A stretch of 64,000 nt of DNA from Chitinophaga filiformis (lineage in GTDB: Bacteria; Bacteroidota; Bacteroidia; Chitinophagales; Chitinophagaceae): assembly GCF_023100805.1 (NCBI RefSeq), contig NZ_CP095855.1:3823001-3887000 (forward strand), given 5' to 3'. The notes beneath the pieces were generated by a model. The model saw only the letters and a list, made by a program, of their open reading frames with translations, was not told the origin of the DNA and did no database searches. Each line of letters opens with the position of its first letter. The stretch's first letter is position 1. Positions 24,901 through 32,473 of this stretch are shown here, in pieces. A program made the position numbers and the translations under genes.

Positions 24901-26935
24901 CGGCCGCTGTCTTGGTAGAGGCGCCGGACAGCAACAGGATATTGTAGGTAATGGCATTGATATTCTGCGCCGCAGTACCATTGAAATTGACAGTATTGGG
25001 TATGGTAGAGGTCACATTCAGCGTGCCGGCGGTGACCGTAAATGTACCTGCTATACCCAGCACGGCATTCGTTGATAGTTGCAGCGAGGTGCCATTAAGG
25101 GCTACATTGAAAAGGTTGGCCGTTCCATTGAGGGTACTGGTACCAGTAAAGGTAGCCGTACCCGTACTGGCCGAAAAAGAGCCATCCACATCGAGCGTAT
25201 TGTTCACAAAAAAAGAACTGGCTGTTGTGACCGTGCCAGGAATAAATAGTCCTCCAAAGCTGATCGTACCTGCTCCCGATATCGTTTTTGACGCGCCCTG
25301 CATGGTCACCGTTCCGCCGGTGCCGGTAAAGCTGCCGCTCACCGTCAGGTTGCCGTTTACGATAATACTGCTGCTGCTGGACACCGTACCGGAAATGGTC
25401 AGGTTATCGAAAGTGAAGTTCGCACCTGTAATGGTTTTAGTGCTTCCTGTCATTGTCAGCGTACCTCCGGCGTTATGGGTAAATGTGCCGGCGCCGGTAG
25501 TAGCCAGGTTGCCGCTTACAGTAATGGCACTGTTGGCGGCGGCGGTGATGTTGGTTACCAGGAAGTTTATATTGTTAAAATTATGTGCGCCTGTGCCGCT
25601 GATGGATGACCCCGGACCTCCGAAATTCACCGTGCTGGTAGCGCCGGTAAAGGTGCCATTGTTGATCCAGTTACCATCCATCTCATGCGTGAAGCTACCG
25701 CCGTTGAATGTAGTGGATGCGCCAATGTTGACGTTACCATCAACACTGATATTGGAAGCTGCAGTATAAGTAACGCCTGTTCCCGCCCCTACGGTACTGG
25801 TAAAATTACCCGCGATGGTAAATGCCGTGGAGGGCAGTGTTTTCACAACAGCCCCGCTGGAGCTGGAAAGTGTAAGATTACCGTAAGTTTCCGGCGTAAC
25901 CGTTTGTGCCAGCCCGTAGTATTCCACGGTGCTGGTAAGTGAAAGCGAGTGGGTGCCATAATTGACAGGAAACGTATTCGTTCCGCCTATCCTCAGCGTG
26001 GCATTGTTGGCCACCGTGATGGCCCCGCCGGCTACAGTGGTGCCCCGGTTGGCGGTAAAAGTGGAAAGGTCCAGGGTTCCGGCCACAACGTCTATTCTGC
26101 CGGCTGTGCTTGTAGTTGAATTCAGCGCGTTCAGGTTGCCGCCCAGTGTTTTTACAAGCGCTCCGCTGATGCGGAGTGTCGAATAGGTCAGGTTATTGCG
26201 GACCGTCTGGTTGCTGAGCGTCGCACTATAGTTGACTGTACTGCCTGCACTAAGCGTAATGCTGCTCAGGCCATAATTGGCATTGAATGTGGACGCATTG
26301 ACATATAGTACGCCGGTGGCGCTCACCGTTAATGCGCCTGCTCCCGACACCAGGTAGGGGGTAGTATTTTCTGCTGGTATGAAATTACCGTTCACGGTAA
26401 AGGTGCCGCTGACGGCGAAATTGACGTTTTGCGTCACCGTACTGCCCGCACCTATGGTCAGGCGCCTGAACGTGCTGGTGGCACTTCCCCCGATTGACTG
26501 GGTGGTGCCTGCCAGGTTTGTTCTGGACGATGTACTGGTAGTGGTATAGGTGCCATTGTTGACCCAATCGCCTTTTACAGTAAGAGTAACGCCCCTGTGC
26601 GTGATGGTGCACCCGCTGCCGATGGTCAGGGTGCCGGCTACTGTGAGGCTTTTGGTGATGGTCAGCACCGGGTTCCTGGCGCTTGTGACCAGCGTCAGCG
26701 ACCGGCAGCTGGCAGTTGACCCGATTGTAGGCTGATACGGCCCGGTAAAGGCGGCATCGCCTATGATGGCATCAACGGATGCCGTAGGAATGCCGGCCGT
26801 CCAGTTGGCAGCATTCCTCCAGGAAGTGCTGTATGTGCCCTTCCAGCTCGTTTGTGCCCACACAGTGGCAGGCAGGGAAAACAATAAGATAAGTATCGTT
26901 AAGCGAACAGTTACAGGTTTTCCGGCGGTCCTCAT
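18986..26935 (-). CDS. giant T9SS-sorted repeat adhesin, copy A (2649 residues)
   Basis: The protein has a signal peptide ending at TVWAQ, then ~2000 residues of Thr/Gly/Asn/Ser-rich beta-helix-like repeats. Typical units carry G-N-W-x-N-N-G-T-F-T, then a GTGTQTISSTTFNNLTI-like strand, then a ..LTVNSGTLN-like strand. Three modules start with a Trp motif of the type TWTGAVSANWFTSGNW (N-terminus, about residue 950, about residue 2000). The final ~450 residues hold the Bacteroidota pre-sorting region (LVGNPYPSPVDWD), and the last ~60 residues are a type A T9SS sorting domain with GRYLLGSNYSSGIYIVTF and a terminal KKVFIGNQ. It should be exported by T9SS and act as a surface adhesin or fibre. Almost all its Thr/Gly-rich repeats have open antisense frames, which are artefacts. 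Confidence 0.88.
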   Translation of the reverse strand: MRTAGKPVTVRLTILILLFSLPATVWAQTSWKGTYSTSWRNAANWTAGIPTASVDAIIGDAAFTGPYQPTIGSTASCRSLTLVTSARNPVLTITKSLTVAGTLTIGSGCTITHRGVTLTVKGDWVNNGTYTTTSTSSRTNLAGTTQSIGGSATSTFRRLTIGAGSTVTQNVNFAVSGTFTVNGNFIPAENTTPYLVSGAGALTVSATGVLYVNASTFNANYGLSSITLSAGSTVNYSATLSNQTVRNNLTYSTLRISGALVKTLGGNLNALNSTTSTAGRIDVVAGTLDLSTFTANRGTTVAGGAITVANNATLRIGGTNTFPVNYGTHSLSLTSTVEYYGLAQTVTPETYGNLTLSSSSGAVVKTLPSTAFTIAGNFTSTVGAGTGVTYTAASNISVDGNVNIGASTTFNGGSFTHEMDGNWINNGTFTGATSTVNFGGPGSSISGTGAHNFNNINFLVTNITAAANSAITVSGNLATTGAGTFTHNAGGTLTMTGSTKTITGANFTFDNLTISGTVSSSSSIIVNGNLTVSGSFTGTGGTVTMQGASKTISGAGTISFGGLFIPGTVTTASSFFVNNTLDVDGSFSASTGTATFTGTSTLNGTANLFNVALNGTSLQLSTNAVLGIAGTFTVTAGTLNVTSTIPNTVNFNGTAAQNINAITYNILLLSGASTKTAAGAITASYFTLSAGTTFTAGAFNHQVLVDFVNNGTFNANSGTFTFAGDNPSSITGTSTFSTLTLNKSAMTTQVNLASDITASTINMTSGLLNTGTNTATITTTRTGNGVILGNIRRQHTFIAGTSYAFESPNNTLTPGTGGTGAITVSVATGAISDFPQGSSINRQYTISTALATGSSTLRLHYEDAELNGNNEATMTLWSNTSGTWGSAGKSANDATANYVQQSGLTNVNGRWTLSDNSNVVRWNGSVSSDWFTAANWTTVQGTPSLPPGVNDIAEIGTAAFTNQPVINNAASVKAISFGSVQAAVLTLSAGGSLSTQGNIRGTWAGNATHTINVAGQTLTVNGDLALSDGTAGHAINLNVGAGTVTVAGSVTQSGGANVTFSGAGTLNIGSNYNYTNGTFTPGTSTVTYNGTGTQTVGALPYYHLQINKAGGSAQITGATTVGGNLNILLGTLNLNANTTVTGTVSILAGTILNNGGIILSVGGNWNNSGTFTSSGGTFQLNGSGTQTISSTTFNNLIINKASGAATLTGNCNITGNLTVNAGTLDVSTFTINRSPAGGTFTLANSSIMQTAGANNLPAGFSTYTISPTTTTIYNGTIAQTILGVPYGNLVLSGSGTKTLDGSCTVSGDLTINSGATLNGASYTINLYGNWINNGTFTPASGTVTLNGAGKTISGNTTFNRLTIYGSYAVNGSNIAYNGLLTIATGGSYDGGSGTATVNGDLTNNGSLVSNGVTIFSGTQLQTIRFVNAITSNSSGVITFNGTVPPVLNSTSQPQFATLNVNNTGGINPSVGWRVLVAFNIASGAVFNGGISTHTVSGAFTNNGTVTSTGRINFTPTAAQTIKLTGTQFSSTGTVMFGGSGAITVTGTPTALNNVVISNTAGVTPSSNWSMNGNFTISGGAVFNAGSYSYTVAQDIESNGTLNGGTSTFTMTSAGGQLSGSTGTTFYDFAITGNITALSDFQVSHNFTNNGIIDATTGALTMTGSTPSVIAGSATPFDLSQVTVQKDPSAVVSLGKTLTAVDDITITSGTLDAAGFDITPSAASALTIENNARLVMRSTFSLPAFVDYSLDTLSTVEYGGSTQNISAATSYGNLVISAAGTKTASAVLKILNDFTLSNGTFVQGSFTDTIGGNWTMTGGTYTNTGATSYFNGTGTQVISSTGAFNNLTVNKTSGIISLASNITVNGVLNFTLNKIRTGSTYAVILPASGSITGASQATGWVYGRLQKVLPTGSITRTFETGDSLYYTPATIAIPSVTTAGNLLVAVSPVDHPNISSSPLNTAKTVNRYWSFTNTGTVFTTATATLNWNSADVDAGANTANFRVASYNGSTWATTTSTNPQPTSIQATGLTSLTVALAVGEMTGENTWTGAVSANWFTSGNWSANAVPAGTTNITVPSGLSTYPTVSSGTATVANVTLQTGASLTVSTATLQISGTITSSGTFTATNGTIEMNGSSAQTIPAGTFAGNTILNLTVNNTSGVTLGGTLNVSGVVKATTGQLQSGGYLTLLSTATATALIDGSGSGAVLGNVTIQRYRPTGFGYTYFSSPFQSATVSEFADDINLNASFPTFYRYVENKASSGWTAYTAASGVLTPMVGYAGNLGANKTPVTIDMTGVVNNGTVTAPALTNNNQPYTLGFNLVGNPYPSPVDWDAAGGWTRTNVDNAIYYFNTSTTDQYTGTYSSYINGISSDGVATNIIPAMQGFFVHVSNGSFPVSGTLAVNNTARVNNLAPNFHRERPLTEPLLRLSAGFTDDGQPGDPAVIYFDNHAVPDFEQELDALKIMNTDPAVPNLYVIAGNVRQSIAAWPNDIDSSTSIPLGLSLEREGYISFTMPVRERMPADRHFYLYDKEADITHDLHSTTPYRLLLRKGSYDNRFFLVLKPGAVNNPSGNSAAYYHAYSAGNNLYGQFDKVPGEKCAITVCNFSGQVLLRKDFSGNGRYLLGSNYSSGIYIVTFHASGQQVSKKVFIGNQ

Positions 26936-26983
26936 TGTTTAAATATTATTTCCTGTGCACAGTGGGTTGCTGACAGCTGTCTG

Positions 26984-27811
26984 TCAGTGCAATTGCAGCT
27001 CGGCCTGTGCCAGCGGATCAGACATAGCATCTTTAGATGCAGTTGCATATGTAATCCTTAATTTGCCGTGGTGATAGTTAACCCCTGGTTTTTTCTCCAG
27101 GTCCATGTGGAATTGTCTCAGTTGATTCGGTGTGTAAACGGCAAGCCCTCTTACATTACCGATGGTAATTACCTTCCCTTTTTCAGAAACGTGGTCAATG
27201 GTGATATCGCCATATACAGAATGGTTGCCACTGCGGTGCAGCACCATGTTCAGGCGCGGATGTACGCTGTCCTGGTTTTCAAGTGAAATATCGGTCAGAC
27301 TGATATTAACCGCAGGAGCGCCGGTACGGATGATGACAGGAATGCTGATGCCAAAAACCGGTGTCAGCTTGATGGAAATACCGGAAGTATCTTTCAGTTG
27401 AATTTGTTCTCCCTGTACCCTCGTGTCGGGCACTGCCCTGAAGTAAATATGTGAGCGGTATTCACCCGCCTGCAGTTGTCCCGTTCTCGTAAGCTGTACT
27501 TTCACCAGTTGTGCTTCTCCGGGTGCGAGGGTCACACTCCTCGGGAACAGGCGCAGGAATTTGCTTGCAAACAGCTGCCCTGAATCGGGCTCGCTCACCT
27601 TTTCAAAGGTACCGGTACTGGTCATACGCATCTCTATGAATGAAATGAGATAGCGGGCCGTGTCACGGCCGGTATTTGCAAGATTAAGCTCCTGTATCTT
27701 TTTTTGTCCTTCAAATACGACCCTCATAGGCGTGATCAACAGGTTGCCCTGTGCGAACGTGCAAAGCGGAGATATGATAGTAATGAATATCAGGCAGTAG
27801 AATAAACGCAT
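26984..27811 (-). CDS. PapD-like periplasmic pilus chaperone, copy A
   Basis: The 275-residue protein has a signal peptide (MRLFYCLIFITIISPLCTFA) and a chaperone-like immunoglobulin domain. LLITPMRVVFEGQKKIQELN followed by LANTGRDTARYLISF is the classical PapD-family first strand region, LRLFPRSVTLAPGEAQLVKV is the conserved segment preceding strand G1, and GEYRSHIYFRAVP is the family's signature. A second Ig-like domain follows. Such chaperones donate a strand to pilin subunits in the periplasm and deliver them to the usher. I chose the ATG at 27811 because it starts the signal peptide and matches the copy-B length (275); the open frame upstream to 27856 covers the hairpin. Confidence 0.88.
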   Translation of the reverse strand: MRLFYCLIFITIISPLCTFAQGNLLITPMRVVFEGQKKIQELNLANTGRDTARYLISFIEMRMTSTGTFEKVSEPDSGQLFASKFLRLFPRSVTLAPGEAQLVKVQLTRTGQLQAGEYRSHIYFRAVPDTRVQGEQIQLKDTSGISIKLTPVFGISIPVIIRTGAPAVNISLTDISLENQDSVHPRLNMVLHRSGNHSVYGDITIDHVSEKGKVITIGNVRGLAVYTPNQLRQFHMDLEKKPGVNYHHGKLRITYATASKDAMSDPLAQAELQLH

Positions 27812-27843
27812 AAGCAGGCATTGATAATGAAATGCCCGGTGGC

Positions 27844-27875
27844 TTCCTCCCGGCAAGGCTGAATACCGGGAGGAA
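27844..27875 (-). other. intercistronic hairpin between pilin-like and chaperone genes, copy A
   Basis: TTCCTCCCGG (27844-27853) pairs perfectly with CCGGGAGGAA (27866-27875) across 12 bases, inside the 87-base spacer. No T-tract follows on the minus strand. A similar hairpin lies at the same place in copy B. In pilus operons such structures let the major subunit message outlast, or be made in excess over, the assembly genes. Confidence 0.65.
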
Positions 27876-27898
27876 CCAGGGCTTGAATGAACTTACAA

Positions 27899-28411
27899 TC
27901 AGTCGTAGTTTACAGTTACATCAAAAGGAGTGGCTGACACATAGGTCCCTGCCGGCTGTGCTGCGCTTACATTCAATGTTGCGCCCACATTCAATACTTC
28001 TGTACCGCCTGTCAGTGTACCCGTACCTGCGGGATCACTGGTAAAATTGGTAACGGTCATCGTGTTGGATCCGCTGGTGATTGTCAGGGCCGTAGTAGGC
28101 AGACTGATGGCATAGGTGTAACCTGAAGTACCATTTACCGTAAAGGATGCGGCCGTTACAGTTCCTGCAGTAGTGGGTAATGTAACTCCTCCGGTGGCAG
28201 TACGTGTGCCCGCTGGTGTTAGCACAACGGTTCCGCCTGCCGTAGATTGCACAGCAACGTTACCGAAATTCATGTCCACATCTTTGGTAATACTGATAGG
28301 TGTTACAATGGTTGCCGTCGCCGTTGCTGACGCCGTTTCCTGCGCCCGCGCACTGGTAGCCCAGGACGCCAATGCAAACGAGGCAACGAAAAGCAGTTTT
28401 GTTCTTTTCAT
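27899..28411 (-). CDS. DUF4402 pilin-like protein 1, copy A
   Basis: The 170-residue secreted protein has a signal peptide ending at TSARA, an Ala/Thr-rich start (ETASATATATIVTPISITKD) and the DUF4402 core with MNFGNVAVQS, VVLTPAGTRTATGGVTLP, TVNGTSGYTYAISLP and the C-terminal PAGTYVSATPFDVTVNYD. The alternating hydrophobic C-terminal strand is what a donor-strand-assembled pilin would show. Being first in the operon, with a strong hairpin after it, it is the best candidate for the major structural subunit. Confidence 0.83.
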   Translation of the reverse strand: MKRTKLLFVASFALASWATSARAQETASATATATIVTPISITKDVDMNFGNVAVQSTAGGTVVLTPAGTRTATGGVTLPTTAGTVTAASFTVNGTSGYTYAISLPTTALTITSGSNTMTVTNFTSDPAGTGTLTGGTEVLNVGATLNVSAAQPAGTYVSATPFDVTVNYD

Positions 28412-29047
28412 TTTGTCTTCTTTAGATTGTTAATTGTAAAAAGTTCCTGCGGGCGGTGTAGGCCCCGCCCGGGCAAAAGGTTCGCAAGTCAATGTTATTA
28501 GCTATTTTCTCAAAAACTACATACTATGCATGCTCCGTAACAGAAAAGGTGTTGCGCGGCTAGGGTTATAACCAGCATCCTCTTTCTCCCGAAATAACAA
28601 TTTATAATAAGGTTTAACTAAGCTCCGCACAAGCGAAATGTATTCTCCCGACGGCTTTTCATATGACTCTTAAACGAAAATAAAAAAAAAGTTAGCTTGA
28701 AATTCCATGACAGTGGAATTTTTTTAACCCCAGGCGGGGTCAGCAGGATGCGGCACAGTCCGATGTTTCGGCCTGTTTTTGGAATAATTTTCTATCGCTG
28801 TTTATATTTGCAGAGTGTTATACAGTAATCAGGGCAAACTCTTTCCGTATGTTATCTTTATCAAAATCGCTGTTACGCCCGCTATATTTTTCGTGTTATA
28901 CGCCGTGAAATCTAAATAATAACTATAAACGAAAAAAAACATCGGTTTTACCCCTCCTCATTGTCCCGTTTGTACCCCCCGTATTCAGGCATACCTGTGT
29001 GATTTTGACATGAATTGCTGAGGCGCTGACCTTAAATCCTGCTCAGA
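28412..29047. other. 636-base spacer between the tandem clusters
   Basis: This stretch upstream of the copy-A pilin gene must contain the copy-A promoter, but I find no convincing TAnnTTTG element on the minus strand. The only clear structure is the hairpin at 28700-28721. The remainder is AT-rich with A and T runs and shows no open frame of note. Confidence 0.5.
28682..28725. terminator. bidirectional terminator-like hairpin between clusters
   Basis: AAATTCCA (28700-28707) pairs with TGGAATTT (28714-28721) across TGACAG. On the plus strand a run of seven T follows; on the minus strand a run of nine T follows within 10 bases. It could stop read-through from the upstream copy-B operon before the copy-A promoter. 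Confidence 0.45.
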
Positions 29048-29291
29048 TGACGACAGCACCTATCATACAATTTCAAAATGAAGAGTATTACGTGGCCATC
29101 CGTTCGGAAGTGAAGATGCCCGATATTCCGACTATGCTCCCCCGCTTATCCCGGAAGTACTTCAGTGGATAGAAAAGAACAACCTTGTCCAAACCGGTCC
29201 CTGTTTCTTCTGGTACCTGGCGTACGACATACCTGGAAGAACCGGACCCTGCAAAGCGGCAGACGGATGTATCCATCCTGCTGGCGGATGA
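29048..29291 (+). pseudogene. GyrI-like / AraC effector-binding-domain remnant
   Basis: The plus strand encodes MTTAPIIQFQNEEYYVAIRS then EVKMPDIPTMLP. After a shift at the C5 run near 29132 it continues PLIPEVLQWIEKNNLVQTGP then CFFWYLAYDIP. A further shift near 29232 restores EEPDPAKRQTDVSILLADE before a stop at 29289-29291. Joined across two single-base shifts, the pieces read like a GyrI-like small-molecule-binding domain (VAIRSEVPM..IP..LPPLIPEV..W). The end abuts the stop of the copy-B usher gene (29296). It is therefore a dead gene fragment at the boundary of the two tandem units. Confidence 0.6.
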
Positions 29292-29295
29292 ATAA

Positions 29296-31944
29296 TTATT
29301 TCTTCTCGAGTATAAATTCTATATCGTCGATCACATCTCCCTCCCTCCGGTTACTGATATGCAGGTTATATGCCGGCTGCAATGTTTTTAATCCCAGTTT
29401 CTTCAGCTGGACCGGGTCGGGCTGTATAACGTAATCGCCCGCAGGGAGTCCCATATAGTTAAAATATCCATCACTTTCTGTGAGAAGGCATTTTACCAGT
29501 GTACTGTCCGGCCTGTAAATACAGATCTTGATACCGGCCTGTTCCTTCAGCAGGGTATCTTCTTTCAGGTATACAAGACCCGATACTTCTCCCTGTACGG
29601 TGACAGGGACGTCAATTCTACGCAGCTGGTTAGGTTCAATGATCACCCGGATAGCGGGTTTCCTGATCCGCCAGGAGATGCTTTCAAAACCTGTTGGTTC
29701 CAGTTCAAACAGGTAGTCGGCATACGGTTCCATGTCGAGGATAGCGATGCTCGTGTCCCGCAGGTTACGGATCAGCCTTCCTTCGCTATGTTTCAGTTGC
29801 AGCCCGTCTACACGGGGTTCTCCTTTATCATAACGTTCATTGTTGTTGATGTCGAGGAAGGGTACAAATACAACGCCGCCCGAGCCAACACTGCTATGGC
29901 TGTTTGCACCGGCATATCCTGCCTTGCCGTCATAGATCACACTGCCGCGGGCAGATTCCACCAGGGTGGTGAGATTGTTATTCTTCCATACAGAAAATCC
30001 GATCTGTGAAAATGAAAAATCATAACGCAGGCCGATACCATAATTGGTAATGCCTGTCCGGTAATTCTTCTCATAGGACACATTCAGATAACCATTTTTA
30101 AACAGGTACTTGCCTGCCTCACAACGTACAGCTATAAAGCGGCTGCTGTTATATTCAAATTGCGCCTGGGGCGTAAGCATGATCCTGCCCGGCATCGGGA
30201 AGGTCAGTGCCAGGTTACTGTACACAAAAGGGTTTTCGTCCTGTATGAAAATGGCATAAGTGGACAGGCTGGTGCCTACCTTGTAGAGGGCGCCGGAAAG
30301 CAGCCATTCTGTGTTGGTATAGTAAGAACCGGGTAATATGATCTGGTCAACCGTAAGCCTTGTGAACAGCGAAAAATTCTTCCTGTAGAATGGTTTCGAG
30401 ATAGTCGCTTTGCGCTCTTCCAGCCAGTTATAAATGATGGCTTTCTGATCTTTGCTGTACCTGGTATAATTAACCTCTGCCTGAAAATTGTTGCGCGTAC
30501 GGTAACTCAGGATGCCTCTTGCCCTCACACCATATGTATACTCTCCGGAGAATAATAAATTCGATACAAGGCGCATGGATGCCGTAACAAACGGCAATGT
30601 ATTGGCCCCGCGGATGGAAGAAAGATATTCCAGACCGGCGCCCACCGTCAGCATGCCCGATACGCCATAGTTGAGCTGGACCTTCCCCAGTTTGCTGTGT
30701 ATCGTATCTTCGGCTACTCCCGCACTGGCGGTATATTCAAACTCACGTGCGGGCAGGAAGTTAAAAGGGATACTGATGCTTTCTTCCTGGAACCGCTCCT
30801 CGCCCCAGGGACCATAGAACCGCAGCCTGATCTGGGAATTGCCGTACATCAGCGGCACCTGGAAGGTATAAAAGCCGGCGGCGTCTGCAACCGTATAATC
30901 TACCAGTGCATTATTGATATAAAGTTCCACCGTCCATCCGGGATCTGTAAAATTGCTCAGCGTATAAGAGCCATAAGCACGGCGATGTATAGTAGGCGTA
31001 TTCGTTACCTGGACGCCTACGATAGGAGCGAACAGCGAAGCAATAGTAGGCGTGAATATTTTTCCTGCAATGATCTGCCGTAACCATGGCCTGTCGTTGT
31101 TCACGAAACGTAATCGGTAATATTGCTGCCTCTGGTCAAATGGGCGGACGATATTGCTATCCGGATGTGTGGCTGACAACTGCCGCTTTGCAAAATTATT
31201 ATAGTTCAATGCGACCGTGGCTTCTCCTCCGGCAAATGTGCCGCCCATCGTCAGGTTAAGCCAGGTGTCGTTGACGTTCTGCAGGCGTTGGGTCGATACC
31301 ACCGACCAGTTGGCCATGCCCATTTTAAACAGTTGCTTATTTCTTCCGATGGTAGTATCTGCTGTAATGTTTCCCTTCAGTTTGTTAAGGTTACGGTAAA
31401 TGGCCTGCTGCCGCATTTCCCTGAGGGCAGGCAGTTCCGCTTTCGATATTACATTGACTGACAGGCTGCGGAAATTGAACTGGCAGCTCAGGTCAAATAC
31501 CTTCTTGAAATAATCTGTGCGCAGGTACAGGCCTGTTTCCATTTTCACCAGGTCTTCCGGCCCCAGGTTGAATACCTTGTCGCGGAAACGTATCCTGCTG
31601 TTCTTTTTGTCGATCAGGAAAACAGCGTCCTGGCTGATATAGAAGCCGCTGAGGGTATCCATGCTTTCAGACAGGGTGTTCCGGATCTTGAGGAAGTTAA
31701 ATACATCTGTAATGGACAGGTAGGCCACTTCATCTTTCACCACGGCGGGTATCTCCGTACCGCCCAGGCCCTGTAGTATCACGAGGATAGAGGTCTCGTC
31801 AAATTTCGGCTCTTCGTCATTGTCGCCATCCTTGTCGCCGTCTTTGGCAAAAACAGGACTGATGCAGCAGGCCAATAGCAACACACACAAAGCTTTACAG
31901 CAATGCCGGAGAAATGGAGCGATATGTCTGAGACTGCCTGTCAT
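29296..31944 (-). CDS. usher-like outer-membrane protein, copy B
   Basis: At 882 residues from the ATG at 31944 (a TTG at 31947 would add one), this is a close paralogue of the copy-A usher-like protein: signal peptide ending near PVFA, IPAVVKDEVAYLSITDVFNF, the plug-like WTVELYINNALVDYTVADAA region identical to copy A, and a C-terminal regulatory-like domain with YLKEDTLLKEQAGIKICIY. Differences cluster at the N-terminal periplasmic part and in the barrel loops (for example KRQLSATHPDSN against RQQLLPAHPDSN), as expected for paralogues serving slightly different subunits. It is the last gene of the copy-B unit. Confidence 0.7.
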   Translation of the reverse strand: MTGSLRHIAPFLRHCCKALCVLLLACCISPVFAKDGDKDGDNDEEPKFDETSILVILQGLGGTEIPAVVKDEVAYLSITDVFNFLKIRNTLSESMDTLSGFYISQDAVFLIDKKNSRIRFRDKVFNLGPEDLVKMETGLYLRTDYFKKVFDLSCQFNFRSLSVNVISKAELPALREMRQQAIYRNLNKLKGNITADTTIGRNKQLFKMGMANWSVVSTQRLQNVNDTWLNLTMGGTFAGGEATVALNYNNFAKRQLSATHPDSNIVRPFDQRQQYYRLRFVNNDRPWLRQIIAGKIFTPTIASLFAPIVGVQVTNTPTIHRRAYGSYTLSNFTDPGWTVELYINNALVDYTVADAAGFYTFQVPLMYGNSQIRLRFYGPWGEERFQEESISIPFNFLPAREFEYTASAGVAEDTIHSKLGKVQLNYGVSGMLTVGAGLEYLSSIRGANTLPFVTASMRLVSNLLFSGEYTYGVRARGILSYRTRNNFQAEVNYTRYSKDQKAIIYNWLEERKATISKPFYRKNFSLFTRLTVDQIILPGSYYTNTEWLLSGALYKVGTSLSTYAIFIQDENPFVYSNLALTFPMPGRIMLTPQAQFEYNSSRFIAVRCEAGKYLFKNGYLNVSYEKNYRTGITNYGIGLRYDFSFSQIGFSVWKNNNLTTLVESARGSVIYDGKAGYAGANSHSSVGSGGVVFVPFLDINNNERYDKGEPRVDGLQLKHSEGRLIRNLRDTSIAILDMEPYADYLFELEPTGFESISWRIRKPAIRVIIEPNQLRRIDVPVTVQGEVSGLVYLKEDTLLKEQAGIKICIYRPDSTLVKCLLTESDGYFNYMGLPAGDYVIQPDPVQLKKLGLKTLQPAYNLHISNRREGDVIDDIEFILEKK

Positions 31945-31950
31945 CAATTG

Positions 31951-32466
31951 TTATTCCTGGATAAATGTGACTGAAAATAAACCACTGTAGCTTCCCGGCG
32001 GGTTCGCCAATGGCGTCCCTACGGTAAGTGTGCCGCCGATGCGCACCAGCGTCCGGGCAGGAGAGGTGGCGGTAGCAACGAAAGGACTGCCGGTGCTGGA
32101 TGAACCGATGTGCAATGACAAGGTGCCGCCGTTACTGCCGGTGAGTGTTGCGTCCGGTCCGTTCAATATCTGGATAAGTGTACCGGGATTTGCATCTACT
32201 TCGAAAATAGCCGGTGAGAAAGGGAAGCCAAGGTTTGCCTGTACAATACTGCCTGTAACAGAGCGCGAACCGTCGGGGAAAACGGTGACCGTTCCACCCG
32301 TTGCTCCCTGGAAGAAAGCACCGAATATAAGCCCCTGTGCAGGATTCACATACACGGATATAGGCCGGGGCGGAGGTTCCTGCGCTTTCACTGCTGTTGT
32401 AATATGGAGCAGCAGTACCGGCAGGCCTGTAAAAAGAAAATAATATTTTGAGATACACGATCGCAT
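31951..32466 (-). CDS. DUF4402 pilin/tip-like protein 2, copy B
   Basis: From the ATG at 32466 this is a ~171-residue secreted protein (signal peptide with LFTGLPVLLLHITTAVKA). Its mature part is nearly the same as copy A: ISVYVNPAQGLIFGAFFQG, GSIVQANLGFPFSPAIFEVD, GGTLTVG and SGLFSVTFIQE. The longer frame to 32547 overlaps the T9SS domain of the giant gene and is not needed. The mature sequences of the two copies are more alike than the signal peptides, which suggests strong constraint on the subunit. Confidence 0.75.
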   Translation of the reverse strand: MRSCISKYYFLFTGLPVLLLHITTAVKAQEPPPRPISVYVNPAQGLIFGAFFQGATGGTVTVFPDGSRSVTGSIVQANLGFPFSPAIFEVDANPGTLIQILNGPDATLTGSNGGTLSLHIGSSSTGSPFVATATSPARTLVRIGGTLTVGTPLANPPGSYSGLFSVTFIQE

Positions 32467-32473
32467 GTAATGA

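Noticed and set aside
24951-25769. 272-residue plus-strand open frame inside the copy-A giant gene, matched by a 271-residue one at 38448-39263
   Set aside because: Conservation in both copies is explained by the coding strand: Thr/Val/Gly-rich repeat codons read backwards give Pro/Val/Thr-rich open frames without start context, signal peptide or known domain.
29088-29276. 62-residue minus-strand open frame between the clusters
   Set aside because: It is antisense to the GyrI-like remnant, whose plus-strand translation has recognisable domain features.
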